A stretch of DNA of 64,000 nucleotides from NCBI RefSeq assembly GCF_041080865.1, contig NZ_CP160906.1, positions 1,302,001 to 1,366,000 of the forward strand, given 5' to 3'. This document shows, one piece after another, positions 1-8,988 of the stretch; position 1 is the first letter of the stretch, and the number at the start of each line of letters is the position of its first letter. The position numbers and the translations under genes were made by a program. Source of the DNA: Psychromonas sp. MME1 (GTDB lineage: Bacteria; Pseudomonadota; Gammaproteobacteria; Enterobacterales; Psychromonadaceae). The notes under the pieces were generated by a model. The model ran no database searches. It was not told where the DNA came from and saw only the letters and a program-made list of their open reading frames with translations.

Positions 1-2
1 TA

Positions 3-452
3 CCGCAAGCGTTGTTCGCCCCACTTCGTTGCGAAATAGAATCGAGTTTACTATTACATCAACAAGATCTGCTAAATGGGTTTGGTAGTGTCTATCTACC
101 CAATGGATTAGCAAGAAAATATCCAAATGCTGAATTTGAAGATAAATGGCAGTATCTATTTCCTGCCAGTACCTTATCAATTGATCCGCGCACTAATATT
201 ACCCGAAGACATCATATCTCTGAGCAATCTGTACAGCGCAGTGTCAAACAGGCCATCAACAAAATGGGGTTGATGAAAAAAGCAGGTTGTCATACTTTTA
301 GGCACAGTTTTGCAACGCGTTTATTAGAAGCAGGCACCGATTTACGTAATATTCAAGAGTTGCTAGGACACAGTGATATTAGCACTACGCAAATTTATTT
401 ACATGTTGTCGGCTTACATGAGCGCGGAATTGTTAGCCCTATTGATCAGTGA
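3..452 (+). CDS. intI: Integron integrase IntI, 3' part (start outside window)
   Basis: This is the C-terminal catalytic part of a tyrosine recombinase; the reading frame is open to the left window edge. Counting from the first TTG at base 12, the Arg motif HTFRHSF is at residues 94-100, LLGH ends at His120 and the nucleophile is Tyr129 in TTQIYLH. The stretch from [12 protein letters not shown] to RRHH, lying between the conserved boxes, is the extra segment that separates integron integrases from XerC/D. The ending VSPIDQ is also typical of IntI. The enzyme would recombine attI with attC sites. It points away from its own attI, which would lie to the left outside the window. The attC-like sites seen here start about 20 kb to the right, beyond the pfa operon. 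Confidence 0.88.
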   Translation, partial: PQALFAPLRCEIESSLLLHQQDLLNGFGSVYLPNGLARKYPNAEFEDKWQYLFPASTLSIDPRTNITRRHHISEQSVQRSVKQAINKMGLMKKAGCHTFRHSFATRLLEAGTDLRNIQELLGHSDISTTQIYLHVVGLHERGIVSPIDQ

Positions 453-454
453 AA

Positions 455-1090
455 CTATATCGCCGCTATGAGTGGCATTAGCACCTTATTCACAAAGTGA
501 ATCCCTATATCAGACTGCAAGTAAACTAAAGCAGTGAGATTAAGTATGACCGTGAACCAATAAGTGATTTTAAATTCACGCTTACTGGATTTATGACGTA
601 ATATTTTTTGCGCAATAAAGGCGCCAGGCCAACCACCTATTAATGCAAAAAGATGTAACGTGCTTTCCTGAATTCTCCATCGTCCTGCTTGTGCGGCGGA
701 CTTATCTCTGGCATAGGCAATAAAGGCAACAACACTCATACAGAGGTATATTCCACCAATAAAAGGGGCCAATTTTCCAAGTAAGATAACAGCCAGCAAG
801 GTTAAACTAAAAACAGTCGTAAAATAGGTCGCAAAGGCACTTTGTTGACTCTTTTTATTCGTGCGATTGGCATTCACGTTTGCACGCGCAAAGGTTATAT
901 TGAACGCACGAAAGCGATTATTTTTCTCTTTAACTAATTCGTAGACAATCAGCTCGCCATCCGTAGGACGACGATCGCGCGCAGTAAATGCTTTAATATG
1001 CACAAATGCGCGTTCGCCCCCACCATTAGGTTGCACAAAACCATACCCTTTGTCGTCATTCCAATTAACAATTTTGCCTTGATAATTCAT
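455..1090 (-). CDS. Cold-shock domain plus DUF1294 membrane protein
   Basis: The N-terminal ~65 residues form a cold-shock domain with RNP-like motifs GYGFV and AFVHIKAF, expected to bind RNA or single-stranded DNA. A basic linker follows, then a DUF1294 domain with three or four hydrophobic segments and the family's GGWPGAFIAQ motif, so the C-terminal part sits in the inner membrane. This fusion is common in gammaproteobacteria but its role is not known. I chose the ATG at 1090, where the domain begins MNYQGKI, five bases after the upstream gene's stop. A GTG at 1108 in the same frame would overlap that gene. It is the last gene of the minus-strand run that starts with the pfa genes. Confidence 0.82.
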   Translation of the reverse strand: MNYQGKIVNWNDDKGYGFVQPNGGGERAFVHIKAFTARDRRPTDGELIVYELVKEKNNRFRAFNITFARANVNANRTNKKSQQSAFATYFTTVFSLTLLAVILLGKLAPFIGGIYLCMSVVAFIAYARDKSAAQAGRWRIQESTLHLFALIGGWPGAFIAQKILRHKSSKREFKITYWFTVILNLTALVYLQSDIGIHFVNKVLMPLIAAI

Positions 1091-1095
1091 CGCAA

Positions 1096-1533
1096 TTATT
1101 GATTCCACGGATTACTGGGATCGTAGGGCGGCTCTTGTTGCTGTTTTTCTGATTTATTAGCCACGCCCAACATGCCATCATCACTGAGTCGTTCGATTTG
1201 TGCTATCACCTCTGCCGTAATTTCTGCTGGCTCAGTGCCTTGTTGCAGTTGCTCTAGGGGGATGTGACGATCCCGCGGAGGAATGGCTAACTGTTTATCA
1301 TCGGGATAGGGAAAATGTTTATATTGATAGAGATAAAAGTTCTCCACTTTTATCCTTGCCCACTCATTGACACGCAAAAATTTAGCAGTCGATTTCATGC
1401 CCGTATGAAATTGAAAACGGTTAATTTGCAACGCTTCACTTAATAGCTGCCAACCATAATGGTCAGAAATTTCAGTTAGTAGCTGTTCGAGCTTTAGCCC
1501 ATATAATGGGTTATTCGATTTAGTGGCTGACAT
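1096..1533 (-). CDS. VF530 family (DUF2132) DNA-binding protein, copy 1
   Basis: Residues about 7-85 match the VF530 family: the motif NNPLYGLKLEQLL, then a YGW motif, then FLR...WAR...FYLY. VF530 proteins are small helical proteins thought to bind DNA, with no settled function. The C-terminal extension is acidic and Gln-rich and ends in [11 protein letters not shown]. The same ending occurs in a second VF530 gene at 46001-46480. The gene starts 8 bases after the pfaD stop and is followed 5 bases later by the cold-shock/DUF1294 gene, so it is probably co-transcribed with pfa. Nothing here ties it to lipid synthesis. Confidence 0.85.
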   Translation of the reverse strand: MSATKSNNPLYGLKLEQLLTEISDHYGWQLLSEALQINRFQFHTGMKSTAKFLRVNEWARIKVENFYLYQYKHFPYPDDKQLAIPPRDRHIPLEQLQQGTEPAEITAEVIAQIERLSDDGMLGVANKSEKQQQEPPYDPSNPWNQ

Positions 1534-1541
1534 TGGCGACC

Positions 1542-3155
1542 TTATAGTGTGGAAAACGGTGTGTCGGGGCGATAACTGAGTAAATGACTCGGTAATGAGA
1601 CACCCTGCATTTTTAATAGATTTATACGTTGTAAATAGGCCGCGCCTGTCAATAAATGTAGCGCAACATCAACGGCGCGTCGCTCGCTGTATGTGGCTAA
1701 ATAGGTTCCTTTGACCCAGCTATTAAAGGCGCCTAAACTTGGGCCAGCCCAAATTTGGTAATCCATTTCTCGTCCTTTTTCCCCGATATTTGACCAACGT
1801 GAAGAGAGCCCTAAATACCAGCGGAAAATCAGTGCCATTTTACGTTTCGGATTATGCTGCGCACGCGCCAACATCTCCGGATCGCGCTCATGGAAGAAAG
1901 CAACGGTGGTAGCCCAGACATCATCTAAATTTTGTCGAAAAATTTGTTTCTCTATTTTTTCTCGCTCAACGGCGGGGATCTCTTCAATCGCATTGTAATT
2001 ACTGTAAAGCTCATAGAGTTTATTGGCGCGCATGGCAAACATACTGCCCCGTTTCACCACCTGTAATTTAACGCCCATTTCAAACATATCTGCTGCCGGA
2101 GCCATAGTGACATCAGCCATTTCAACATTGGCTAATAGTTGTCGTGTATGCTGCGAAGCCCCCGCTTCGATACAGGCTTGGTTAACCGAGCCAAGGACGA
2201 TATATGCCGCGCCCATGTTAAATGCCGCAAGCGCCGCTTCAGGTGTACCAATCCCCCCTCCTGCACCAACGCGTAACGGGGTTTTATAGTTGTATTGGGC
2301 TTGTATTTCATCACGTAGGGCGATAATCGACGGTAATAGTGTCAAAAATGGGCGATTATCGGTGTGCCCGCCAGAATCCGCTTCCGCGGTAATATCATCG
2401 GCCATCGGTACACTTAGTGCTAGTTGTGCCTGTAATGGGGTTATCTTCCCCTGCGCAAGCAGTTTATCTAAGAGCTTTTGTGGTGCTGGCGACATGAATT
2501 TACTGGCGACTTCAGTACGCGATACTTTAGCAATGACCTTATTAGCAATATGCACAGAGCCATCTGCCTGTTGCGATAATCCTGCCACACGGTAATGAAC
2601 GATATGCTCGGTAAGGGCTAAATAGGCAGAAGCTTCAACGGTATCAACGCCCAATTTTAAAAAACGCTCGACAGCACCCGACTCAAGCGCTTCTTCACTC
2701 GGGGAGTGAATCAAATTAACGGCAAAGGGGCCATTTGGTAAGGCCGCTTGAATCCGTTTAATCGACGCTTCAATCACATCGGGCACTAATCCTGCTGCAC
2801 CAAAGGAGCATAAAAAACCTGCTTTACCAAGGGCAATCACTAACTCAACGGAGGCGATGCCATTCGCCATTGCACCACCGTGATAGGCATAGTTCACCTT
2901 GTGCTGTTGTTTAAAGGCAGGATCGCCTAAATCTTCTGGTAAGACGGCCTGTGCAAAGGCCAATACGGCTTGCCCCCCTACTGCAATGGTCTGTTGTGCC
3001 ACGCCAATCTGACCATTAATTTGCGCAAGGTAAAGGGGTTTGCTGCAATCCATTAGTGCCTGTTTAATGGCGCGATCGTCGCAGCTAAGCGCAGCTGAAT
3101 CGACTTGCCAAGCCCAATCGATTTGATTTTTATTATTAAACGTTAACAGTGACAT
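1542..3155 (-). CDS. pfaD: PfaD, enoyl reductase of the PUFA synthase
   Basis: This is a 537-residue TIM-barrel flavoprotein of the 2-nitropropane dioxygenase/PfaD family. It is the trans-acting enoyl reductase that saturates the growing chain in bacterial EPA/DHA synthesis. Visible hallmarks are the EADSGGHTDNRP motif near the middle and the following glycine-rich AGGGIGTPEA flavin-binding loop. I chose the ATG at 3155 (protein begins MSLLTF) because GGAAAA lies a few bases upstream; the longer frame to 3179 has no ribosome site. The gene starts 24 bases after the pfaC stop and is the fourth gene of the pfaABCD operon. It appears complete. Confidence 0.93.
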   Translation of the reverse strand: MSLLTFNNKNQIDWAWQVDSAALSCDDRAIKQALMDCSKPLYLAQINGQIGVAQQTIAVGGQAVLAFAQAVLPEDLGDPAFKQQHKVNYAYHGGAMANGIASVELVIALGKAGFLCSFGAAGLVPDVIEASIKRIQAALPNGPFAVNLIHSPSEEALESGAVERFLKLGVDTVEASAYLALTEHIVHYRVAGLSQQADGSVHIANKVIAKVSRTEVASKFMSPAPQKLLDKLLAQGKITPLQAQLALSVPMADDITAEADSGGHTDNRPFLTLLPSIIALRDEIQAQYNYKTPLRVGAGGGIGTPEAALAAFNMGAAYIVLGSVNQACIEAGASQHTRQLLANVEMADVTMAPAADMFEMGVKLQVVKRGSMFAMRANKLYELYSNYNAIEEIPAVEREKIEKQIFRQNLDDVWATTVAFFHERDPEMLARAQHNPKRKMALIFRWYLGLSSRWSNIGEKGREMDYQIWAGPSLGAFNSWVKGTYLATYSERRAVDVALHLLTGAAYLQRINLLKMQGVSLPSHLLSYRPDTPFSTL

Positions 3156-3179
3156 AATTTTTCCAAAGTTTGCGTGCAA

Positions 3180-6100
3180 TTACGCTTCAATAATACTCAG
3201 TACAATATCTTTAACTTGATAGATGCGTAAACCATCTTTACTTAAGTTAGCATCCCCGATCAGGCGTATTTCCTGCGCATCGTGAATAATCGCCGTGATA
3301 TGCACATCTAAACTCATCTGTTTATTGAGCGGGGTAATTTGTCCACGGTATTTCCACTCAACCTTACTCACTGGTGCGATAAAACGGGGATTATTAAACT
3401 GCGCGCCTAAACCGTTTTTCAATGCATAAACCTGCAATAACTCGATAATCGCCTCAACCCCTAAGGAGCCGGGCATAACCGGATCTTGATGGAAATGGTA
3501 GCGGAAAAACCAATCGCTAGCATCAATGGTACGCTCCCCATAAATATAGGCGACACCCGCTTTACCACCGCCTTCGACAATGGCAACGTGGTCGACAAAA
3601 TGCAGTTGCCCACCCGCCAAACGGTAATGGGGCTGCGTCGCTGGCGCATGGAATAGTGGCATCGCGGCATCGCTTAAATCAAAGCGTTCAATTTGTGCGG
3701 CGGGTATGTTGTTATCAACAAACCAAGCGTGACTGATTTGACCGTTATCGATACCCAGCTGATTGGTTAAGGATTCAGCACTAAAGTAGCCAAACACCGC
3801 GCTGCCTTGGTAAAAGGTTTCTCCCTCTACGAGCAAATCAAAGGTAAAACTTTGGATGATCGCCCCACCTGCCATGCTGGTTGATAATAACAGCGATTTG
3901 TTAACGATGGTTTTACCACGTAGATCAATCTGTTTTATCAGATCACCACTGCCATCTAGATTACGGAAAAAGAGATTTTTTTCTGGGTATTTTAAGGTGC
4001 TGCCCATGTAGCCAGAGATAAAGCCATTGGGTTGCAGTGCGATTTCCATGATGATTGAATATGGGATCCAGTTATCAATGCTGTTTTTACTAAAATACCA
4101 CGCATCTTCTGGGACATAATATTCAGAGGTACAACTCGCTGGGTTTTTAAAATCTAACCGTTTACCTTGTACATCCACAACCTGCGTCACCACCTGTAGA
4201 TCACCACAGGGGGTGCGCGGTGGAATACGCTGTTTACCCGGCTCATTATAAATATCAAAATCAGGGCCAAAACAGTTGCTGATATTACCGGTTGCAAACT
4301 CAAAAAGATGCCACGGTGTAAAGGGGGCGCTATCTGGCACGCGATTTTGCCCTTTAACATAGGGGGCGGCAAAATGTTTAATTGGGATAACGCCTTTATT
4401 TTGTGGCGCACTGAAATCCGACTCAACGCGCATTAATGGCCGATGAGGGTGTTTAAAGGGATTAATGCCACGCTCATCAACAGTGGCATGATTATCATGA
4501 ATGAGGACATCTTCGAGTTCATGCAGCGCATCACTATCGAGTTCCCCGATGTGATTTTCTAGCTCATTGAGGGCCTGCTCCACACTGACACTGGGAGCTT
4601 TTAACGGCGGCGCTTTTTTTATCAGTCGCACATTATTCGGCAACGTAACGGGATAGGGAGAATGACTATCCTGCTCTTTAATTTCAACGCAAAGATTTTT
4701 AAAGTCCACCACCACTTTACCATCGAGTAAAATATCGATGTTTGCTTTCATAAAGGGACGCGGTGACATGCCGATTTCCGTCACTTCCATACGGTAGGTC
4801 AGGGTATTGTGTTGTGGCAGTACTTGACCACGGCAACGTACGGTTTGCTGCTCACCGGCCATCGGCTGAAAACGGGCGTTATTGACATCACGATTCATAC
4901 CAAGCCAAAGCATGTAGAACATCACCAACTGTCCGCATCCTTCCGACATTAACGACCCTGCCATCACTTGGTCACCCTGAAAGTGGCACGGGAAATACCA
5001 ATGGTCTGGCGCGAGATCTTTCTGACCTTCTAATACGCCGAGCCCCCAGTGTCCACCGTGGGGATCGATTTTTGTCACCCGTTCAATCATTAGGAATTTT
5101 TGTGACGAAAATTTGAGTGACGGATTACGCCCCTGTTGATCATATTGTTCACCGAAACAGGCCGCCACATCGCCATCGACAAGGTGCAACATTTGCGTTA
5201 AGCCATACTGTTGAGCCGTGCTGTTAATCAATGGCTGAAAGTCGTGCTTTTTGGCATTGGCAAATTGCGCTTTATCTTTATCGTTATGGATCACCCCTTT
5301 GCCATCGGCAAGCTCTTCATCGGTAAAGAAACCCGCACAACCGTTACGCATGATCAGGACTTTTTTATCACCAACAAAACAGTCGTAGTGGAAGAAAAAC
5401 AGCAATTGCTCACCATTTTTCGCATAGGAGTCGATATGAATTTCATAACGCAGGGTTTCACCACCAAAGGCCATCTCTTCTAAAAAGGTTAATTGGCAAT
5501 CAAGTAAACGATAAACACGTTCACTTTTATTTTGAAAATCGATACCGATATAAGCGATCAGCATTAAGTCGCACTGCCCTGATTCAACGGCGACCGACCA
5601 AGGTATTTGCCCGTCAATTAAAAATGGCGCATCAACGGGAATATCATACTCCGTCACCATTGACGATTGACGATATTCATTGATAGTAGCATCCAAGGCG
5701 GTGACACGCGAAACTAATAGATAATCCGTGGTAGGAAGGCGCACACGGCGCGCATAGTTATCAATCACGGCATAATCAGGGCCAAAAACATGGCTGATTT
5801 TTCCCTCGGCAAACTCCACTAAATCGGCACTATCGAAAATCACCCGCTGCGGTTTGTTATAACATTCACGTAATTGCAGTGGCGGATAGTGGTAGCCCTG
5901 CGCCCCTTTTATTGCAAACAGTGGCGCGCTATGTTGCCCCTCCTGTGCAGTCTCAGAGAGTGGCTGTGAATTTACGTTAATCGGTTGTTCGCTCAGCAAC
6001 TGCGTCTGTAATGTAATCAGCTTGGCAATTTGTCTTTGCGCCGCTAAACGATTTCGCAAAAAAGCTTGGTGGGTTTGCGTTTGCTGAGAGATATCACCAC

Positions 6101-6800
6101 GGCTAAAGGGCTTCATTGTAACTCCAGTTGGCATTTTTATCTCTTCACTTAACTCGGTTTTGTCTGTTTCGGGCACTTGCAGTAATCCTAAATTTATTGG
6201 CGTACTCAGAGGTGCTAAACATTGCCCCTGAATCTGTTTTTTGATTGTGCTAAACAGTGGATTGTTCGCCTGTTCAATAATGGTTTGCTGAATATCACGC
6301 CCCCCTAAATGAATCGCTTTGATTAGCGAGGGAGAGTGATTAGGCGAAGGCATGACAGCGCTTTGTTGCGCGGTTGCACTGGAGGCCAAGAGCAAATGCG
6401 CACAGCTTAAATCTTGTCCTAAGCCATTGATCGCACAAAAAGTTGGCGCTGTTTTTTTATCTAAAAATAGCGCAGTTTTAAGCACACTAAACATGCCTGA
6501 AGCATTATAAAGATGGCCTATTTGGCTTTTAACACTGGCAATTTTCGCTGTGGGGTAACGTTTCGCAAAGGCGCTTTTCTCCGCTTGATTCTCACGTTCA
6601 ACGCCACTGGCAAAGGCCTCAACATAGCTAATTTGCTGTGCAGTAATATTTGCCAACGCACAGGCTTGTTCACTGGCTTTGATAATCGCATCACTGTCCA
6701 CACCGTCAGCAAAAGCTGAGTGCATTAATGGTGGCATAAGATGTTTGTCCATTGAGTGCCGATTGCGCTTTAACAACAAAAGCCCCTGCGCCTTCACCAA
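3180..6800 (-). CDS. pfaC: PfaC, 3' part (rest of CLF and two dehydratase domains); frameshifted from the 5' part
   Basis: This frame holds the end of the chain-length-factor domain (motif VKSQIGHLYNASGM) and two FabA-like hot-dog dehydratase/isomerase domains. The first has HFQGDQVMAGSL and the second HFHQDPVMPGSLGVE, the double DH that makes and moves the double bonds in PUFA synthesis. The first ~30 residues of this open frame are not PfaC-like. True PfaC sequence begins at ADGVDSD near 6710, where the upstream frame (6706-8979) ends. Joining the two frames by skipping one base gives a 1932-residue protein, normal for PfaC. The start at 6800 is therefore probably not used. pfaD follows after 24 bases. 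Confidence 0.9.
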   Translation of the reverse strand: MVKAQGLLLLKRNRHSMDKHLMPPLMHSAFADGVDSDAIIKASEQACALANITAQQISYVEAFASGVERENQAEKSAFAKRYPTAKIASVKSQIGHLYNASGMFSVLKTALFLDKKTAPTFCAINGLGQDLSCAHLLLASSATAQQSAVMPSPNHSPSLIKAIHLGGRDIQQTIIEQANNPLFSTIKKQIQGQCLAPLSTPINLGLLQVPETDKTELSEEIKMPTGVTMKPFSRGDISQQTQTHQAFLRNRLAAQRQIAKLITLQTQLLSEQPINVNSQPLSETAQEGQHSAPLFAIKGAQGYHYPPLQLRECYNKPQRVIFDSADLVEFAEGKISHVFGPDYAVIDNYARRVRLPTTDYLLVSRVTALDATINEYRQSSMVTEYDIPVDAPFLIDGQIPWSVAVESGQCDLMLIAYIGIDFQNKSERVYRLLDCQLTFLEEMAFGGETLRYEIHIDSYAKNGEQLLFFFHYDCFVGDKKVLIMRNGCAGFFTDEELADGKGVIHNDKDKAQFANAKKHDFQPLINSTAQQYGLTQMLHLVDGDVAACFGEQYDQQGRNPSLKFSSQKFLMIERVTKIDPHGGHWGLGVLEGQKDLAPDHWYFPCHFQGDQVMAGSLMSEGCGQLVMFYMLWLGMNRDVNNARFQPMAGEQQTVRCRGQVLPQHNTLTYRMEVTEIGMSPRPFMKANIDILLDGKVVVDFKNLCVEIKEQDSHSPYPVTLPNNVRLIKKAPPLKAPSVSVEQALNELENHIGELDSDALHELEDVLIHDNHATVDERGINPFKHPHRPLMRVESDFSAPQNKGVIPIKHFAAPYVKGQNRVPDSAPFTPWHLFEFATGNISNCFGPDFDIYNEPGKQRIPPRTPCGDLQVVTQVVDVQGKRLDFKNPASCTSEYYVPEDAWYFSKNSIDNWIPYSIIMEIALQPNGFISGYMGSTLKYPEKNLFFRNLDGSGDLIKQIDLRGKTIVNKSLLLSTSMAGGAIIQSFTFDLLVEGETFYQGSAVFGYFSAESLTNQLGIDNGQISHAWFVDNNIPAAQIERFDLSDAAMPLFHAPATQPHYRLAGGQLHFVDHVAIVEGGGKAGVAYIYGERTIDASDWFFRYHFHQDPVMPGSLGVEAIIELLQVYALKNGLGAQFNNPRFIAPVSKVEWKYRGQITPLNKQMSLDVHITAIIHDAQEIRLIGDANLSKDGLRIYQVKDIVLSIIEA

Positions 6801-8979
6801 CTAACCAACCCTTTGCCTGTAAGATATCAGCAGCCACATTGGCATCACCACAGAGCGGAGCAAAACGTTGACGAAGAGAGACATTCTCTAAGGAGCCAGC
6901 AAGATCCACACTGGCGATGATCACGGCTTCGACCGCAGTGGTTTGCATGAGATTTTCAGCAACCTCGATACAGCGGTAAACGGAATTTTCTTCACTGGAA
7001 ATAGTAAAGGCAGGGCCAGAAAAATCCCATAACGCCGAAATCCGAGAAGCCATAATATTACCAATAAAACTGGTGTATTGGTTTAACTGGGCAGGAGATC
7101 CTAAACTTTGCTTGGCAATGGCGATGAGTTCCTGTTGCTGCTGTGGGGTTAAATGTATCCCCTGCTCCTGCAAACTTTGCGCAATTTGCGTTGCTAAATT
7201 AACGCGTCCTCGATATTGATGCAGGTCTAACTCCACCCCCATCGCAACCAACACGGCAACATTGCTGCCAACACGTAGTCCTGCATCCTTGGCGGCATTG
7301 TCAGCGACTTTCATCATCATAAGCTGCTGTGGAATAAGACAATCGCGCTCATTGGGCGGAATTTTAAAGCGAAGGAAGTCAATATCAAAACTGTCCACAT
7401 AGGCCCCTTTCGGTGCACCTTGCAGATTTAAGGTCGCGAGCAAGTTGGCATTTTTCTCCATCCCCAGCCAACGCTGTGCAGGTAATTCAGTAAAGAGATT
7501 GCCCTCGCAATCCATCAACTCTTTAAATTGCGCAAGGTTTTTTACTGAGCCAACTAAACAATCCATACCGATAATCGCTAGGGGTTCTCGCGCTTTAACT
7601 TGCTGCGCCTTGGCTACAAAAGGGGTATTTCCCGGCTGTAAAATAAGATGGGCATTACTGCCACCAAAGCCGAATACACTCACGCCTGCGGTCGGGATAT
7701 TCGCCTTACATGGCCAAGGTGTGGTTTCCGTTGGGATCTGCGCGGCCGTAAAATAGCCTAATTTGCTGCTGATGGGGTTTTGTAAACTGATCGTTGCAGG
7801 AATAATCCCTTCGTTTAACGCCCAAATTGCTTTACACATGCCCGGCATGCCCGCAGCCGTCAAAAGATGCCCAAGGTTCGATTTAGCAGAACCGAGCAAG
7901 GGCTTATTATCGTAACGGCTAAAGAAGCTTTCCATTGAGCTTAACTCAACTTTATCGCCCTTGGGTGTCCCCGTGGCATGACACTCGATGTAATCGACAT
8001 CACGCGGGCTCACCTGTGCATCATCATAGGCGCGTTGATAAGCTAAGATCTGCCCCTTACTATTAGGGCTTAAAACAAATTCCCCTTTACCATCATTAGA
8101 TAATGCTCCCCCTTTTATAATGGCATGAATTTTATCGCCATCGCGTAGCGCATCACGGTGGCGTTTTAACACCATCATCCCAGCACCTTGTGCTGCGAAT
8201 AACCCCTGCGATGCTTTGTCAAAGGGGGCATGGTTATTATTACCCGGGAAAGCTTGGAAAATTGAAAAACCCATATTGACAAACAGCGAATCCGCCGCCG
8301 ATACCGCGCCCGCCAGCATCATATCGGCTTTGCCCGTATAGAGATAATCACAGGCAAGCTTGACGCTATAACAGGATGATGCACAGGCGGCATCGAGTGA
8401 AAAATGGCTGCCACCAAGCCCTGCCGCTTTTGCCAATAAGGCCGACGGATAACCAGCAATTAAACCATTCTCAGCAGGTACGGCTTTAGCTTGCGTGAAG
8501 TTAGCCAGCTTGAAGTTATCTGCACTTAACTGTTGTAAGGCTTGCTCGACAACATGATGGTAAAGGGGTAAGAAAAGGTGATTTGAGCTTTGCGTTGGAA
8601 AGGAAAGATTACCCAAAATCACGCCACATTGTTGCAGTTGTGGTGCGCCCCAGTAACCCGCATCTTGTAATGCTTGTTCTGTAACATACAGCGCCCATTT
8701 ATTGAGCGCATCTAATTGGTCAAGATAACCGCTATCTAAGCCACTTGCCGAGAAGGGATCGGCATTAAAAATAAAATCACGGATATAGCCGCCCGACATA
8801 CAGTAAAACTTATCGCTCTCGCCTTTTTTACCGTAATATGCCGTCGGTTGCGCATCTAACTCGGTCGCAGAAATCGTTGTTCGGTTATCTTTTTTAGCCA
8901 ATAATTGCTGCCAAAATTGATCTGGCTGCGTTGATCCCGGAAATAGATTTGCAATACCAACAACGGCGATATCTTCCAT
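6706..8979 (-). CDS. pfaC: PfaC, 5' part (ketosynthase and first part of CLF), ends in a frameshift
   Basis: The N-terminal ketosynthase is complete and looks active: Cys199 in DAACASS, His334 in ECHATGTPKGD and His371 in SNLGHLLTAAG. From about residue 465 a second KS-like fold begins (EPLAIIGMDCLVG). It has SEEN where the Cys would be, so it is the chain-length factor. The frame then meets TGA just after INALSFC, while the continuing CLF sequence is in the next frame (3180-6800). The change lies at four A residues, 6711-6714 (+ strand); removing one restores LSFADGVDSD. The gene starts ten bases after the pfaB stop with only a weak ribosome site. Confidence 0.92.
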   Translation of the reverse strand: MEDIAVVGIANLFPGSTQPDQFWQQLLAKKDNRTTISATELDAQPTAYYGKKGESDKFYCMSGGYIRDFIFNADPFSASGLDSGYLDQLDALNKWALYVTEQALQDAGYWGAPQLQQCGVILGNLSFPTQSSNHLFLPLYHHVVEQALQQLSADNFKLANFTQAKAVPAENGLIAGYPSALLAKAAGLGGSHFSLDAACASSCYSVKLACDYLYTGKADMMLAGAVSAADSLFVNMGFSIFQAFPGNNNHAPFDKASQGLFAAQGAGMMVLKRHRDALRDGDKIHAIIKGGALSNDGKGEFVLSPNSKGQILAYQRAYDDAQVSPRDVDYIECHATGTPKGDKVELSSMESFFSRYDNKPLLGSAKSNLGHLLTAAGMPGMCKAIWALNEGIIPATISLQNPISSKLGYFTAAQIPTETTPWPCKANIPTAGVSVFGFGGSNAHLILQPGNTPFVAKAQQVKAREPLAIIGMDCLVGSVKNLAQFKELMDCEGNLFTELPAQRWLGMEKNANLLATLNLQGAPKGAYVDSFDIDFLRFKIPPNERDCLIPQQLMMMKVADNAAKDAGLRVGSNVAVLVAMGVELDLHQYRGRVNLATQIAQSLQEQGIHLTPQQQQELIAIAKQSLGSPAQLNQYTSFIGNIMASRISALWDFSGPAFTISSEENSVYRCIEVAENLMQTTAVEAVIIASVDLAGSLENVSLRQRFAPLCGDANVAADILQAKGWLVGEGAGAFVVKAQSALNGQTSYATINALSFC

Positions 8980-8988
8980 ATAATTCTC

